A stretch of DNA of 64,000 nt from Gemmobacter sp034519525. GTDB lineage: Bacteria; Pseudomonadota; Alphaproteobacteria; Rhodobacterales; Rhodobacteraceae. A program made the position numbers and the translations under genes. The DNA is taken from the NCBI GenBank assembly GCA_034519525.1, contig JAXHOJ010000033.1:1-64000 (forward strand). Direction: 5' to 3'. Below the pieces are notes generated by a model. It was given only the letters and a program-made list of their open reading frames with translations, made no database searches and had not been told where the DNA came from. This document shows positions 24,548-33,275 of the stretch, piece by piece. Every line of letters starts with the position of its first letter. The first letter of the stretch is position 1.

Positions 24548-25792
24548 TCAGCGTGGCGGCATTGTGGCAGGGGCCCCGCCTTCAAAAATATTCGGCCTGG
24601 AATAGTCGCAGGGGGCTTCCTGCATCTGCAGATGCAGAAGATTTCCGGTGTAGGCATGGGCGCGTGCCACATCTTCGTCAAATTCGATGCCCAGCCCGGG
24701 TGATTCGGGCGGCAGAATGTAGCCTTCCTCCCAGCGGATCGAATTGCGAATCAGCTTCTGGTGGAAACTGCCGCCGGTTTCGATGGTTTCTGCAATCAGA
24801 AGGTTCGGGATCGAGGCGGAAAGATGCACATTCGCCGCCCATTCCACCGGGCCTGCATAAAGATGCGGCGCCATTTCGGCGTTGAAGATCTCGGCCATGG
24901 CCGCAATCTTCTTCGCCTCCCAGATGCCGCCCACACGGCCCAGGGCCGGTTGCAGGATCTTGACGCCACCCGCGCGCAGCAGCGTACCGAATTCGGCCTT
25001 GGTGGTCAGCCGCTCGCCGGTGGCCAGCGGCACCCGCACCGATTTTGCCACCTCGGCAAATTCCAGCAGATTGTCCGGCGGGATCGGCTCTTCATACCAC
25101 AGCGGGTTATAGGGCTCCAGCTCGCGGCCCATGCGGATGGCGCCGGGCGTGGTGAACTGGCCATGGGTGCCGAACAGGATATCAGCCCGATCCCCGATGG
25201 CACCGCGCACCGCCTTGCAGAAGGCCACCGACCGGGTGATGTCGCTCATCGAGGGTTCGTGGCCGCCGCGGATGGTATAGGGGCCGGCCGGATCGAATTT
25301 CACCGCCGTGAACCCCAGATCGACAAAGCGCAGCGCTGCCCCCGCCGCCGCCTCGGGATCACCCCAGAAGGCCGCGCTTTCCTGCCCGGGTTCGGGGTAA
25401 AGATAGGTATAGCTGCGGATGCGGTCGTTCATCCGCCCGCCCAGCAATGCCCAGACCGGCCGACCCCGCGCCTTGCCCAGAATATCCCAGCAGGCGATCT
25501 CCAGCCCGGAAAACGCCCCCATCACCGTCGGATCGGGGCGCTGGGTGAACCCGGCCGAATAGGCGCGGCGGAACATCAGCTCGATATTCTCCGGGTTTTC
25601 GCCCTGCATATGGCGTTCAAAGACATCGGCGATCACCGCCTTCATCGCCGCAGGCCCCACGGTCGAGGCATAACATTCGCCATAGCCCACAATGCCGCAG
25701 GCGGTGGTGAGCTTCGGGAAAATCCAGTAGCGGCCCCCCCAGCCCGGAGCGGGCGGGGCGACGACGAAGATTTCAAGATCCTGCAGTTTCAT
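24548..25792 (-). CDS. Enolase-superfamily sugar-acid dehydratase/racemase (MR-like)
   Basis: The 414-residue protein has the capping domain and barrel of the mandelate racemase subgroup. LEIACWDILGKARGRPVWALLGG, AVKFDPAGP, FGTHGQFTTPGAI, LWYEEPIPPDN, ATGERLTTKAEF and MAPHLYAGP follow the DgoD/ManD order. At the place of the first metal-binding Asp (DFHG in DgoD) this protein reads GTHG, so metal binding may differ. The substrate is probably an aldonic or uronic acid, but nothing nearby identifies it. ATG 25792 (MKLQDLEIF) is the only good start. Confidence 0.78.
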   Translation of the reverse strand: MKLQDLEIFVVAPPAPGWGGRYWIFPKLTTACGIVGYGECYASTVGPAAMKAVIADVFERHMQGENPENIELMFRRAYSAGFTQRPDPTVMGAFSGLEIACWDILGKARGRPVWALLGGRMNDRIRSYTYLYPEPGQESAAFWGDPEAAAGAALRFVDLGFTAVKFDPAGPYTIRGGHEPSMSDITRSVAFCKAVRGAIGDRADILFGTHGQFTTPGAIRMGRELEPYNPLWYEEPIPPDNLLEFAEVAKSVRVPLATGERLTTKAEFGTLLRAGGVKILQPALGRVGGIWEAKKIAAMAEIFNAEMAPHLYAGPVEWAANVHLSASIPNLLIAETIETGGSFHQKLIRNSIRWEEGYILPPESPGLGIEFDEDVARAHAYTGNLLHLQMQEAPCDYSRPNIFEGGAPATMPPR

Positions 25793-25816
25793 GGGCGGCC
25801 CTTCTGGATGGCGCGG

Positions 25817-25868
25817 CCGGGGGTTTCACACCCCCGGACCCCCGTGGGATATTTGGTCCAAGATAAAG
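25817..25868. repeat. Hairpin plus intergenic repeat copy
   Basis: CCGGGGGT (25817-25824) and ACCCCCGG (25830-25837) form a hairpin, followed by GGGATATTTGGTCCAAGAT (25846-25864), a copy of the GGTATTTGGGCCAAGA family seen elsewhere in this window. It separates the enolase-superfamily gene from the MFS operon. Confidence 0.55.
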
Positions 25869-25873
25869 GCAGG

Positions 25874-27091
25874 TTAGGGGGCTGCTTTACGGGTGGCGCG
25901 CGTTTTCCCGACAAAGACTGCCGTGGCGGCGACCATGATGAGCGCCGACAGCAGGAAGGGCGCGCCGGGCCAGAAGACGGGCGCGGTGGGATGGGTGAAC
26001 ATCCCGAAGATCCAGGTCATCACCAGCGGCGCCAGAATGGTGGCCAGCGCATTGAGCGAGGCAATGGCGCCCTGCAGCTCTCCCTGCTGATCCTCGGGTG
26101 TGTTGCGCGACATCATGGCCGACAGCGCCGCGCCGGTGACGCCGCCCAGAGCGGTGAAGGGCGTGAAGGCCAGTGCCCAGAAGCCGGAGCGCACGAAGGC
26201 ATAGAAGCCATAGCTGGAGATTTCGACCAGCATCCCGAACAGCGCCGTCTGTCTTTCGCCCAGGCGCGAGATCATCGGCTGCACCAGCAGCGCCTGCGCG
26301 CCCGCCATGCACAGGCCAAAGATCGCCAGCGAAATGCCGATCCACCAGGCATCCCAGCCAAAGGCGGCAGTGCCGTAAAAGCTCCAGATCGCGGGCCAGA
26401 CGGTGAAGGTGACGGCATAAAGGAAATGCACCGCCAGCAGCGCCTGCAGGCCGGGCAGGCGTTTCAGCGCGGCCAGCGCCCCCAGCGGATTGGCGCGGCG
26501 CAGCGTGAAGGATCGGCGCAGGGCCGGGGCCAAAGATTCGGGCAGCACGATCAGGCCGAAGATCAGATTGGCCGAGGCGAGGATCGCCGCCGCCCAGAAC
26601 GGCGCGCGGCTGTCGATCCCGGCCAGCAGGCCGCCCAGCATGGGGCCCGCCACGAAGCCCGCGCCAAAGGCGGCGCCGATCAGGCCGAAGCGGCGGGCGC
26701 GGTCATCGGGGGCGGAAATATCGGCGACATAGGCATTGGCGGTGCTGTGGGTGGCAGCGGCAATCCCCGCGATGATCCGCCCGATCAGCAGCAGCCAGAC
26801 GGTATGGGCCAGCGCCATCAGCACATAATCCAGTGCCATCACGGCGAGCGAGACCAGCAGCACCGGGCGGCGGCCAAAGCGATCTGACAGATTTCCGATC
26901 ACCGGGCCGCACAGAAACTGCATCACCGCAAAGGCCGTGGCCAGCACCCCGCCCCAAAGCGCGGCCTCGGCGAGGGTCTGGCCTGTCACTTCGGTCAGCA
27001 GATCGGGCATGACGGGGAAGATCAGCCCGATGCCGATGGCATCCAGCAGCACGGTCATCAGGATGAAGCTGAGGGCAAGGTTCTGGCGCAT
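25874..27091 (-). CDS. MFS drug/metabolite exporter (DHA1, TetA-like)
   Basis: The 405-residue protein has about twelve membrane helices with DHA1 motifs: GNLSDRFGRRPVLLVSL between helices 2 and 3 and GRIIAGIAAATHSTANAYVADI in helices 4-5. It resembles TetA-type proton antiporters. Start 27091 (MRQNLALSF) begins directly at the first helix. It is the last gene of a leftward cluster of small-molecule enzymes starting at 31086, separated by 28 bases from the preceding hydrolase gene, so it may export a product or toxic substrate of that pathway. Confidence 0.82.
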   Translation of the reverse strand: MRQNLALSFILMTVLLDAIGIGLIFPVMPDLLTEVTGQTLAEAALWGGVLATAFAVMQFLCGPVIGNLSDRFGRRPVLLVSLAVMALDYVLMALAHTVWLLLIGRIIAGIAAATHSTANAYVADISAPDDRARRFGLIGAAFGAGFVAGPMLGGLLAGIDSRAPFWAAAILASANLIFGLIVLPESLAPALRRSFTLRRANPLGALAALKRLPGLQALLAVHFLYAVTFTVWPAIWSFYGTAAFGWDAWWIGISLAIFGLCMAGAQALLVQPMISRLGERQTALFGMLVEISSYGFYAFVRSGFWALAFTPFTALGGVTGAALSAMMSRNTPEDQQGELQGAIASLNALATILAPLVMTWIFGMFTHPTAPVFWPGAPFLLSALIMVAATAVFVGKTRATRKAAP

Positions 27092-27119
27092 GGCATTTCC
27101 GGGGCAAGGGCTGTGGACC

Positions 27120-27833
27120 CTAGACCTGACGGATTCCTGCGGCAAGGGTGTGAATGGCCTGCGCCAGAGCCTGGGGCTGGGCAAAGAACGGCGCATGGCC
27201 GCAGGGCAGGGAGAGGGTGGTCATGCCCGCCGCCATGCGCGCCTGTTCTGCGGGCGGGATGGCGCGATCCTGTGTGCAGATCACATAGGCGCGCGGCATC
27301 TGCGGCAGATGGCGCAGGGCCAGCGCGGTTTCCTGCGGGCGCACGGGTTCGGGGTGCAGATGCGCCAGCGCGCGGGGCAGGGTGTCGGGCGGGCAATCGT
27401 GGTAGAACAGATCTGCCAGCCGGTCTTCGGCAAAGGTAAAACTGCGGCGGTCGGGCGACAGCCGGTAACTGCCGCGCATCGGATTTTCGGCCTGCGCGCG
27501 CCGCATCTGCGCCAGGCTTTCGCCGCTGCGGGGCACATAGGCACAGATGAAGATGATCCCCGCCACCCGCTCTGGCGCGGCCTCGGCGGTGGCGGCGGCG
27601 GCAAATCCACCGGCGGAATGGGCGACCAGCATCGCCGGGCGGTCGATCCGGGCCAGAATGGCCTGGGCATGGCCGTCAAGGCTGGCAGCGGCCGGGTCGC
27701 GCGGCAGGTCGATGGCGCGGGCATCGTTGAAAAACGGCAAGACCTGCTGCCAGCACCAGGCGCCATGGCAGGCACCGGGGATGAACAGGAAGGGCGGCGC
27801 GGCGCCCGGACCGGATGTGGCGGGATCACGCAT
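27120..27833 (-). CDS. Alpha/beta hydrolase
   Basis: A 237-residue alpha/beta hydrolase of the salicylate-esterase/MES-like type: FLFIPGACHGAWCWQQV holds the oxyanion HGAW motif, LVAHSAGGFAAAA the nucleophile Ser, and CGHAPFFAQPQALA the catalytic His. The start at 27833 overlaps the end of pcaD by 8 bases. The substrate is unknown; it belongs to the same leftward operon as two other hydrolases. Confidence 0.78.
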   Translation of the reverse strand: MRDPATSGPGAAPPFLFIPGACHGAWCWQQVLPFFNDARAIDLPRDPAAASLDGHAQAILARIDRPAMLVAHSAGGFAAAATAEAAPERVAGIIFICAYVPRSGESLAQMRRAQAENPMRGSYRLSPDRRSFTFAEDRLADLFYHDCPPDTLPRALAHLHPEPVRPQETALALRHLPQMPRAYVICTQDRAIPPAEQARMAAGMTTLSLPCGHAPFFAQPQALAQAIHTLAAGIRQV

Positions 27834-28614
27834 GGCCGATACGCCGCAGAAAGCCCCCCACAGCCTCGGCAAAGGCGGCGGGTTGATCCACCGGGGGCAG
27901 GTGGCCGGTGCCGCGGATCAGGCGAAACTCGGCTCCCGCCATCAGATCGGCGGTTTCGCGCACCAGATCGGCGGGCGTCGAACCGTCATCTGCGCCCGCG
28001 ATCACCAGCGCGGGCAGGGTAAGGCTGGCGGTGGGTGTATAGAAATCCGCCCCCGCAATCGCCGCACAGGCGCCGCGATAGCCATCGGGGTTGCAGGCCA
28101 GCACCCGGTCGCGCCAGGGCAGGTGCTGCCCCTCGGCGCGGAAGCGGCGGGGGAACCAGCGCTCCATCACCGCATCCACAACCGCCGCCATGCCGCCGGT
28201 TTCGATCGCGGCGCTGCGGGCCTGCCACTGGCTTTCATGGCCGATCTTCGCGGCAGTGTTGGAAAGCACCAGCCCGCGCACCAGATCCAGCCGCTTGACC
28301 GCAAGTCCCTGCGCCACCAGCCCGCCCATGGAAATGCCGACGAACACGCAATCCTTTACCCCCAGATGATCCAGCAGCCGTTCGGCATCGCGGATCATAG
28401 CGCCCATGGCATAGGGCGGGGCGGGCACATCCGATTGCCCATGGCCCCGGTGATCGTAGCGGATCAGCCGCAACCCGGGCGGCAGCAGCGGCAGCACCTG
28501 ATCCCACATCGCCAGATCAAGACCAAGCGCATGGGCAAAGACCACCGGCGCGCCATCGCGCGGGCCTTCGTCGGCATAATGCAGCCGCAGATCGGGCAGA
28601 TAGGCCAGCGGCAT
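27826..28614 (-). CDS. pcaD: 3-oxoadipate enol-lactonase-like hydrolase
   Basis: The 262-residue protein is PcaD-like over its full length: VVFAHALGLDLAMWDQV, YDHRGHGQSDVP, the nucleophile elbow VGISMGGLVAQGLA and the His motif GTGHLPPVDQPAAF. PcaD hydrolyses 3-oxoadipate enol-lactone in the beta-ketoadipate pathway. No other pca gene is nearby, so a different lactone or ester substrate is possible. It starts one base after the threonine-dehydratase stop (28616) and overlaps the next hydrolase gene, indicating a tight operon. Confidence 0.72.
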   Translation of the reverse strand: MPLAYLPDLRLHYADEGPRDGAPVVFAHALGLDLAMWDQVLPLLPPGLRLIRYDHRGHGQSDVPAPPYAMGAMIRDAERLLDHLGVKDCVFVGISMGGLVAQGLAVKRLDLVRGLVLSNTAAKIGHESQWQARSAAIETGGMAAVVDAVMERWFPRRFRAEGQHLPWRDRVLACNPDGYRGACAAIAGADFYTPTASLTLPALVIAGADDGSTPADLVRETADLMAGAEFRLIRGTGHLPPVDQPAAFAEAVGGFLRRIGHA

Positions 28615-28615
28615 C

Positions 28616-29594
28616 TTACCCCCCGAACCGTTCCAGCGCGTGGCGGAACAGATCGGGGTCGATATTCCCGCCCGAGGCCACGGCGATCACATCTTCCCCC
28701 GCGATCTGATCGGGGCGGAACAGCGCGGCGGCCAGCGCCACCGCGCCGCCCGGTTCCAGCACGATCTTCAGCCGGGTGAAGGCCAGCGCCACCGCCTGCA
28801 AGGCCTCGTCATCGCTCACCACCAGCCCCGGCCCGCAGAGCCGCGCGGTTGATCGGGAAGGTGAGCGCGCCGGGCACCGGCGTCACGATCGCATCGCAGA
28901 TCGACCCCGAAAGCCGTTCGTTGCGCTGCACCTCGCCCGCCGCCAGACTGCGGGCGGTATCGTCAAACCCCGCCGGTTCGCAGGGCCGGGCGCGCAATCC
29001 GGGGGCGCGGCTTTCCAGCGCAAGCGCGATGCCCGCCGTCAGCCCGCCCCCGCCGCAGCACACCAGCACATCCGCCTCGCGGATGCCCTGTTCCACTGCC
29101 TGTTCGGCGATTTCCAGCCCGGTGGTGCCTTGCCCGGCGATCACCTCGGGTTCGTCATAGGGCTTTATCAGCGTCAGCCCGCGTTCCGCCGCGATCCGGG
29201 CGCCGATGGCATCGCGGTTTTCGCGGGCGCGGTCATACAGCACCACCTCGGCACCATAGGCGCGGGTATTGGCGATCTTCAGCCGGGGGGCATCGGCAGG
29301 CATCACGATCACGCAGGGCGCGCCATGGCGCTGCGCCGCCAGCGCCACCCCCTGCGCATGATTGCCCGAGGAATAGGCGATCACGCCCGCTTCCCGCTGT
29401 TCGGGCGACAGCGCCGACACGGCAGACCAGCCGCCCCGGAACTTGAACGATCCGGTATGCTGCAGACATTCGGCCTTCACCCAGACGCGGCGCCCCGCGA
29501 TCTCGTTCAGGAAGGCCGATCCCAGCAGTGGCGTGCGCAGGGCATGGCCTGCCAGCCGGAAACTCGCCGCCTCGATCCGGGCGATATCGGTCAT
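28616..29594 (-). pseudogene. Threonine/serine dehydratase-like PLP enzyme, single frameshift
   Basis: The N-terminal 255 residues are intact and contain the PLP-lysine motif TGSFKFRGG (Lys51), AYSSGNHAQGVALAA and the phosphate-binding loop CCGGGGLTAG. Near 28845 the frame changes; the C-terminal 65 residues (VVSDDEALQAVALAF, LEPGGAVALAAALF, VIAVASGGNIDP) continue in another frame. One extra G in the GC run coding for INRA explains the change. The gene overlaps its upstream neighbour by 4 bases. Either a consensus error or a recent mutation; related enzymes (about 325 residues) deaminate Thr, Ser or hydroxyaspartate. Confidence 0.75.
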
Positions 29595-30415
29595 TGCAGT
29601 GCCTCCAGCCAGCGCTTCAGGGCATCAAGGGATTCGGGCTCGTCCAGAAACGGGATATGGGCGCGGCCCGGCACATCGGCAAAGATCATGTCGGGGCGGC
29701 GGCGGCACATCTCGGCGGCAGTCGCGGGCGACAGCAGATCGGAATTCGCGCCCCGGATCAGCGCCAGCGGCAGGCCTGCGCAGGCATCGAACAGCGGCCA
29801 GGCATCGACAGGCGGCCCGTCAAAGGCCGCCAGAAAAGCCTCGCGCAGTGCCGGATCATAGGTGATGGCAAGGCCGCGCTCGCTGGGCACATAATGCTTC
29901 TGCGCCTCTTCCATCCAGCGCGTTTCGGGCACATCGGCAAAGCCGGGGCTGAGCCGGGGCAGGGCCTCGGCCAGCGCGGCATGGGTTTTCGCCGCCGGAT
30001 TGCGGCCCAGATAATCAAAGATCCGGTCCAGCCCGGCCTTTTCGATCACCGGGCCGATATCGTTCAGCGCCACCCCCAGCAGCCGGGGCCGCGCCACCGC
30101 CGCCAGCAGCATGGCCACCAGCCCCCCGCGCGAGGTGCCCAGGATCGCGGCCTGCGCCACCCCCAGATGATCCAGCAGTTCCAGCGCATCGCGCCCTTCG
30201 ACCGGCACGCTATAGGTGGCGGCCCCGGTCCACTGGCTTTGCCCGCGGCCCCGGTAATCCATGCGGATCAACCGGACCGGCGGCAGATGCGGGATCAGGT
30301 AATCGAAATCCGCCATGGTGCGCGTCAGCCCCGAAAGGCACAGCAGCGGCAGGCCCGCGCCCTCGTCACGATAGGCGATGCGGGCGCCATCCGAGGCGGT
30401 AAAGAACTGCGTCAT
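29591..30415 (-). CDS. Alpha/beta hydrolase
   Basis: A 274-residue alpha/beta hydrolase: LLCLSGLTRTMADFDYL, MDYRGRGQSQW, the nucleophile motif ILGTSRGGLVAMLLA and a late catalytic region LIRGANSDLLSP and GRAHIPFLDEPE. Similar to a group of lactonase/epoxide-hydrolase-like proteins; substrate unknown. Its ATG overlaps the HAD gene stop (30412-30415) and its stop overlaps the dehydratase start, so all are translationally coupled. Confidence 0.78.
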   Translation of the reverse strand: MTQFFTASDGARIAYRDEGAGLPLLCLSGLTRTMADFDYLIPHLPPVRLIRMDYRGRGQSQWTGAATYSVPVEGRDALELLDHLGVAQAAILGTSRGGLVAMLLAAVARPRLLGVALNDIGPVIEKAGLDRIFDYLGRNPAAKTHAALAEALPRLSPGFADVPETRWMEEAQKHYVPSERGLAITYDPALREAFLAAFDGPPVDAWPLFDACAGLPLALIRGANSDLLSPATAAEMCRRRPDMIFADVPGRAHIPFLDEPESLDALKRWLEALQ

Positions 30416-31086
30416 GCAAGATGATCCGTGATTGTGGTCAGGTCAGGGGCGATCAGGGCGGGGCGGGCGGGCAGCCGGTCCACCGGCAGGCCCGCGCGGT
30501 TCACCCACAGCGTGCGAAAGCCGAAGGTGGCGGCGCCCGATATATCCCAGCCATTCGACGAAACGAACAGCACATCTTCCGGGCGGGCAAGAAACCGCTC
30601 CAGAACAAGGTCATAGACGATCGGCATGGGCTTGTAGACCGCCACCGCCTCGACCGACAGCAGCGCATCGAAACTGCCCTCCAGCCCGGCCGAGGCCACC
30701 GCCGCCTCCAGCATGGCGGGCGATCCGTTCGACAGGATGGCGCGCGGCACCCGCAGTGATTTCAGCCGGGCCATCACCTGCGGCACCTCGGGATAGGCGG
30801 GCAGCCGGTCATAAAGCGCCATCAGCCGGTCGCGCAGCGCGGGGTCGTCAATGCCATGCAGCGCCATCGCATACTCCAGCGCATCGCCGGTGACCGTGGC
30901 AAAATCGGCATGCTGGCCCAGGATGGTGCGCAGCCACGAATATTCCAGCTGCTTTCGGCGCCAGTCTTCGGCCAGCTGTGGCCAGAGGCTGGCCAGCGCG
31001 GGGGCATCGGCGGCGGCGATCCGGGCCGCGCCGGCCACATCGAACAAGGTGCCATAGGCATCGAAAACAACAGTGCGGATCGGCAT
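30412..31086 (-). CDS. Haloacid dehalogenase, type II (L-2-haloacid dehalogenase-like)
   Basis: The 224-residue protein has all HAD motifs: VVFDAYGTLFDV (nucleophile Asp), ILSNGSPAML (motif II), YKPMPIVYDL (Lys) and FVSSNGWDISGAATFGF (motif IV, typical of L-2-haloacid dehalogenases). Start 31086 (MPIRTVV) has AGGAGG 7 bases upstream; a GTG one codon earlier is less likely. It is first in the leftward operon of hydrolases and exporter, hinting at breakdown of a substituted acid. Confidence 0.82.
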   Translation of the reverse strand: MPIRTVVFDAYGTLFDVAGAARIAAADAPALASLWPQLAEDWRRKQLEYSWLRTILGQHADFATVTGDALEYAMALHGIDDPALRDRLMALYDRLPAYPEVPQVMARLKSLRVPRAILSNGSPAMLEAAVASAGLEGSFDALLSVEAVAVYKPMPIVYDLVLERFLARPEDVLFVSSNGWDISGAATFGFRTLWVNRAGLPVDRLPARPALIAPDLTTITDHLA

Positions 31087-31223
31087 CACGGTTCCTCCTG
31101 TCGGGCAAACCTTGCACAGCTTTGCGGCGGGTTAAACCCCGGTCTGGCGGTCCTGCGTCAATCGTCGTGCTTGCCCCGCTGGGGATCAGCCCCTAAACCC
31201 GGCGGGCGGAAGAGGAGACTGCC

Positions 31224-33008
31224 ATGGCCCGAGGACCAAAGAACCTGCCGGATCGCGCGGCATCGAAACGGGTAGGGGCGCTTGCTGGGCTCAGGCCCTT
31301 TCTCGCGCCCTACCGGATCATGGTCGTCGGCGCGCTTCTGGCGCTGACGCTGACGGCGACGGTCAGCCTGATCCTGCCCATCGCCGTGCGCCGCGTGGTG
31401 GACAGTTTCGGGATCGGCGCCGCCGGCCTGCTGGATCAGTATTTCGGCGCCGCGCTGGTGATTGCCGCCGCCTTGGCCCTGGGCACCGGGGCGCGCTATT
31501 ACCTTGTCACCCGGCTGGGCGAACGGGTGGTGGCCGATATCCGCCGCGCGCTGTTCGACCGGCTGGCGGGCCTGTCGCCTGCCTTCTTCGAACGCATCAT
31601 GACGGGCGAGGTGCTGTCGCGGCTGACCACCGACACGACGCTGATCCTGTCGGTCATCGGGTCTTCCGTTTCGGTCGCATTGCGCAACCTGCTGCTTCTG
31701 CTGGGGGGGCTGGGCTTCCTGTTCTTCACCTCGGCCAAGCTGGCCGGGCTGGTGCTGCTGATCGTGCCGCTGGTGATCGTGCCGATCATTCTTCTGGGCC
31801 GCAAGCTGCGCCGCCTCAGTCGCGACAATCAGGACTGGATCGCCGCCTCTTCCGGCACGGCGTCAGAGGCCCTGCTGTCGGTGCAGACGGTGCAGGCCTA
31901 TACGCATGAGGCCCGCACCCGCGCGGCCTTTGCCGAAGTGACCGAGAAATCCTATGCCTCGGCCCTGACGCGGATCGGCACGCGGGCACAGCTGACGGTG
32001 ATCGTGATCTTCCTCGTCTTCGCGGGGATCGTGGGCGTGTTGTGGGTGGGCGCCCGCGACGTGCGTGAAGGGGCGATGACGGCGGGCGAGCTGGTGCAGT
32101 TCGTGATCTATGCCGTGATGGTGGCTGGGGCCGTCGGCTCGCTGTCCGAAATCTGGGGCGAATTGCAGCGCGCGGCAGGCGCCACCGAACGGCTGGTGGA
32201 ACTGCTGCACGCCGAAGATCCGGTGCAGGATCCGGCCAGCCCGCGCAACCTGCCGCGCCCGGTGCGGGGCGAGATCGCCTTTGAAAACGTGCGCTTTTCC
32301 TACCCAGCCCGGCCCGGTGCCTCGGCGCTGAACGGGGTGTCGCTGCAGGTGCGCCCCGGCGAAACCGTGGCGCTGGTCGGCCCGTCCGGCGCGGGCAAGA
32401 CCACGATCCTGCAGCTGCTGCAACGCTTCTACGATCCGCAGCATGGCCGGGTCACGCTGGATGGCATCGACCTGCGCGACATGGCGCGCGGCGATTTCCG
32501 CCAGGCCATCGCGCTGGTGCCGCAAGAGCCGGTGATCTTTGCGGCATCGGCCCGCGACAACATCCGCTTCGGCCGCCCCGATGCGACCGATACCGAGGTG
32601 GAGGCCGCCGCCCGCGCCGCCGCCGCGCATGACTTCATCGCGGCCCTGCCCGAAGGCTATGATACCTTTCTGGGCGAGCGCGGCGTGATGCTTTCGGGCG
32701 GGCAGCGGCAACGCGTGGCCATCGCCCGCGCCATCCTGCGCGATGCGCCGGTGCTGCTGCTGGACGAGGCGACCAGCGCGCTGGATGCCGAAAGCGAACG
32801 CGCGGTGCAGGCGGCGGTGGAGCGGCTGAGCGCCGGGCGCACGACGCTGGTGGTGGCGCACCGGCTGGCCACGGTGAAACGCGCCGACCGCATCGTGGTG
32901 TTCGAAGAAGGCCAGATCGTGGCCCAGGGCACGCATGAGGCGCTGGTGGCTGAAGGCGGGCTTTATGCGCGCCTCGCCCGCCTGCAATTCACCGACGGCA
33001 CGATCTGA
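31224..33008 (+). CDS. ABC exporter, fused membrane and ATPase domains
   Basis: A 594-residue half-transporter of the MsbA/BmrA type. Six membrane helices fill residues about 30-320; the ATPase follows with Walker A LVGPSGAGKTTILQ, Q-loop LVPQEPVIF, signature LSGGQRQRVAIARA, Walker B PVLLLDEATSALD and H-loop VVAHRLATV. It should work as a homodimer exporting lipids or drugs. The ATG follows GAGGAG by 8 bases. It is divergent from the HAD operon and shows no clear partner gene. Confidence 0.88.
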   Translation: MARGPKNLPDRAASKRVGALAGLRPFLAPYRIMVVGALLALTLTATVSLILPIAVRRVVDSFGIGAAGLLDQYFGAALVIAAALALGTGARYYLVTRLGERVVADIRRALFDRLAGLSPAFFERIMTGEVLSRLTTDTTLILSVIGSSVSVALRNLLLLLGGLGFLFFTSAKLAGLVLLIVPLVIVPIILLGRKLRRLSRDNQDWIAASSGTASEALLSVQTVQAYTHEARTRAAFAEVTEKSYASALTRIGTRAQLTVIVIFLVFAGIVGVLWVGARDVREGAMTAGELVQFVIYAVMVAGAVGSLSEIWGELQRAAGATERLVELLHAEDPVQDPASPRNLPRPVRGEIAFENVRFSYPARPGASALNGVSLQVRPGETVALVGPSGAGKTTILQLLQRFYDPQHGRVTLDGIDLRDMARGDFRQAIALVPQEPVIFAASARDNIRFGRPDATDTEVEAAARAAAAHDFIAALPEGYDTFLGERGVMLSGGQRQRVAIARAILRDAPVLLLDEATSALDAESERAVQAAVERLSAGRTTLVVAHRLATVKRADRIVVFEEGQIVAQGTHEALVAEGGLYARLARLQFTDGTI

Positions 33009-33025
33009 CCCACTTGCCAGGCGGA

Positions 33026-33078
33026 GCGCGCCTTGCGGCGCGCAAGCCTTCAGGGCGCCTGCGCGGCCTTGCGGCCGC
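33026..33078 (+). terminator. Two TTGC-loop hairpins after the ABC exporter
   Basis: GCGCGCC-TTGC-GGCGCGC (33026-33043) and GCGGCC-TTGC-GGCCGC (33063-33078) are perfect hairpins; the second is followed by TTGTCTT. Together they probably terminate the exporter transcript. Confidence 0.55.
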
Positions 33079-33091
33079 TTGTCTTCCTGTG

Positions 33092-33117
33092 TGAGTATTT
33101 GAAAAGGAGCAAAGGCA
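33092..33117 (+). repeat. Intergenic repeat copy (TATTTG family)
   Basis: TGAGTATTTGAAAAGGAGCA (from 33092) is a diverged copy of the short intergenic repeat also found near 25850, 37345, 38507-38557, 40905 and 56484. It follows the hairpins and precedes the acyl-CoA synthetase gene. The rest of this 267-base gap shows nothing recognisable. Confidence 0.4.
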
Positions 33118-33275
33118 AGATGCCGGTGCGCGCCCCCGACGTAACGGCGCCCCGGCTCTGACGTTGCGTTTCGCGCCCGGGGGCGGCTTGCGGCACTGCC
33201 CGAAACCCCCGATCCTGCGCGTGGAGGAGCGTCGGGGCAGCAATGCCTGACCGGCGGCAAGCGGAGGAGACAGCG

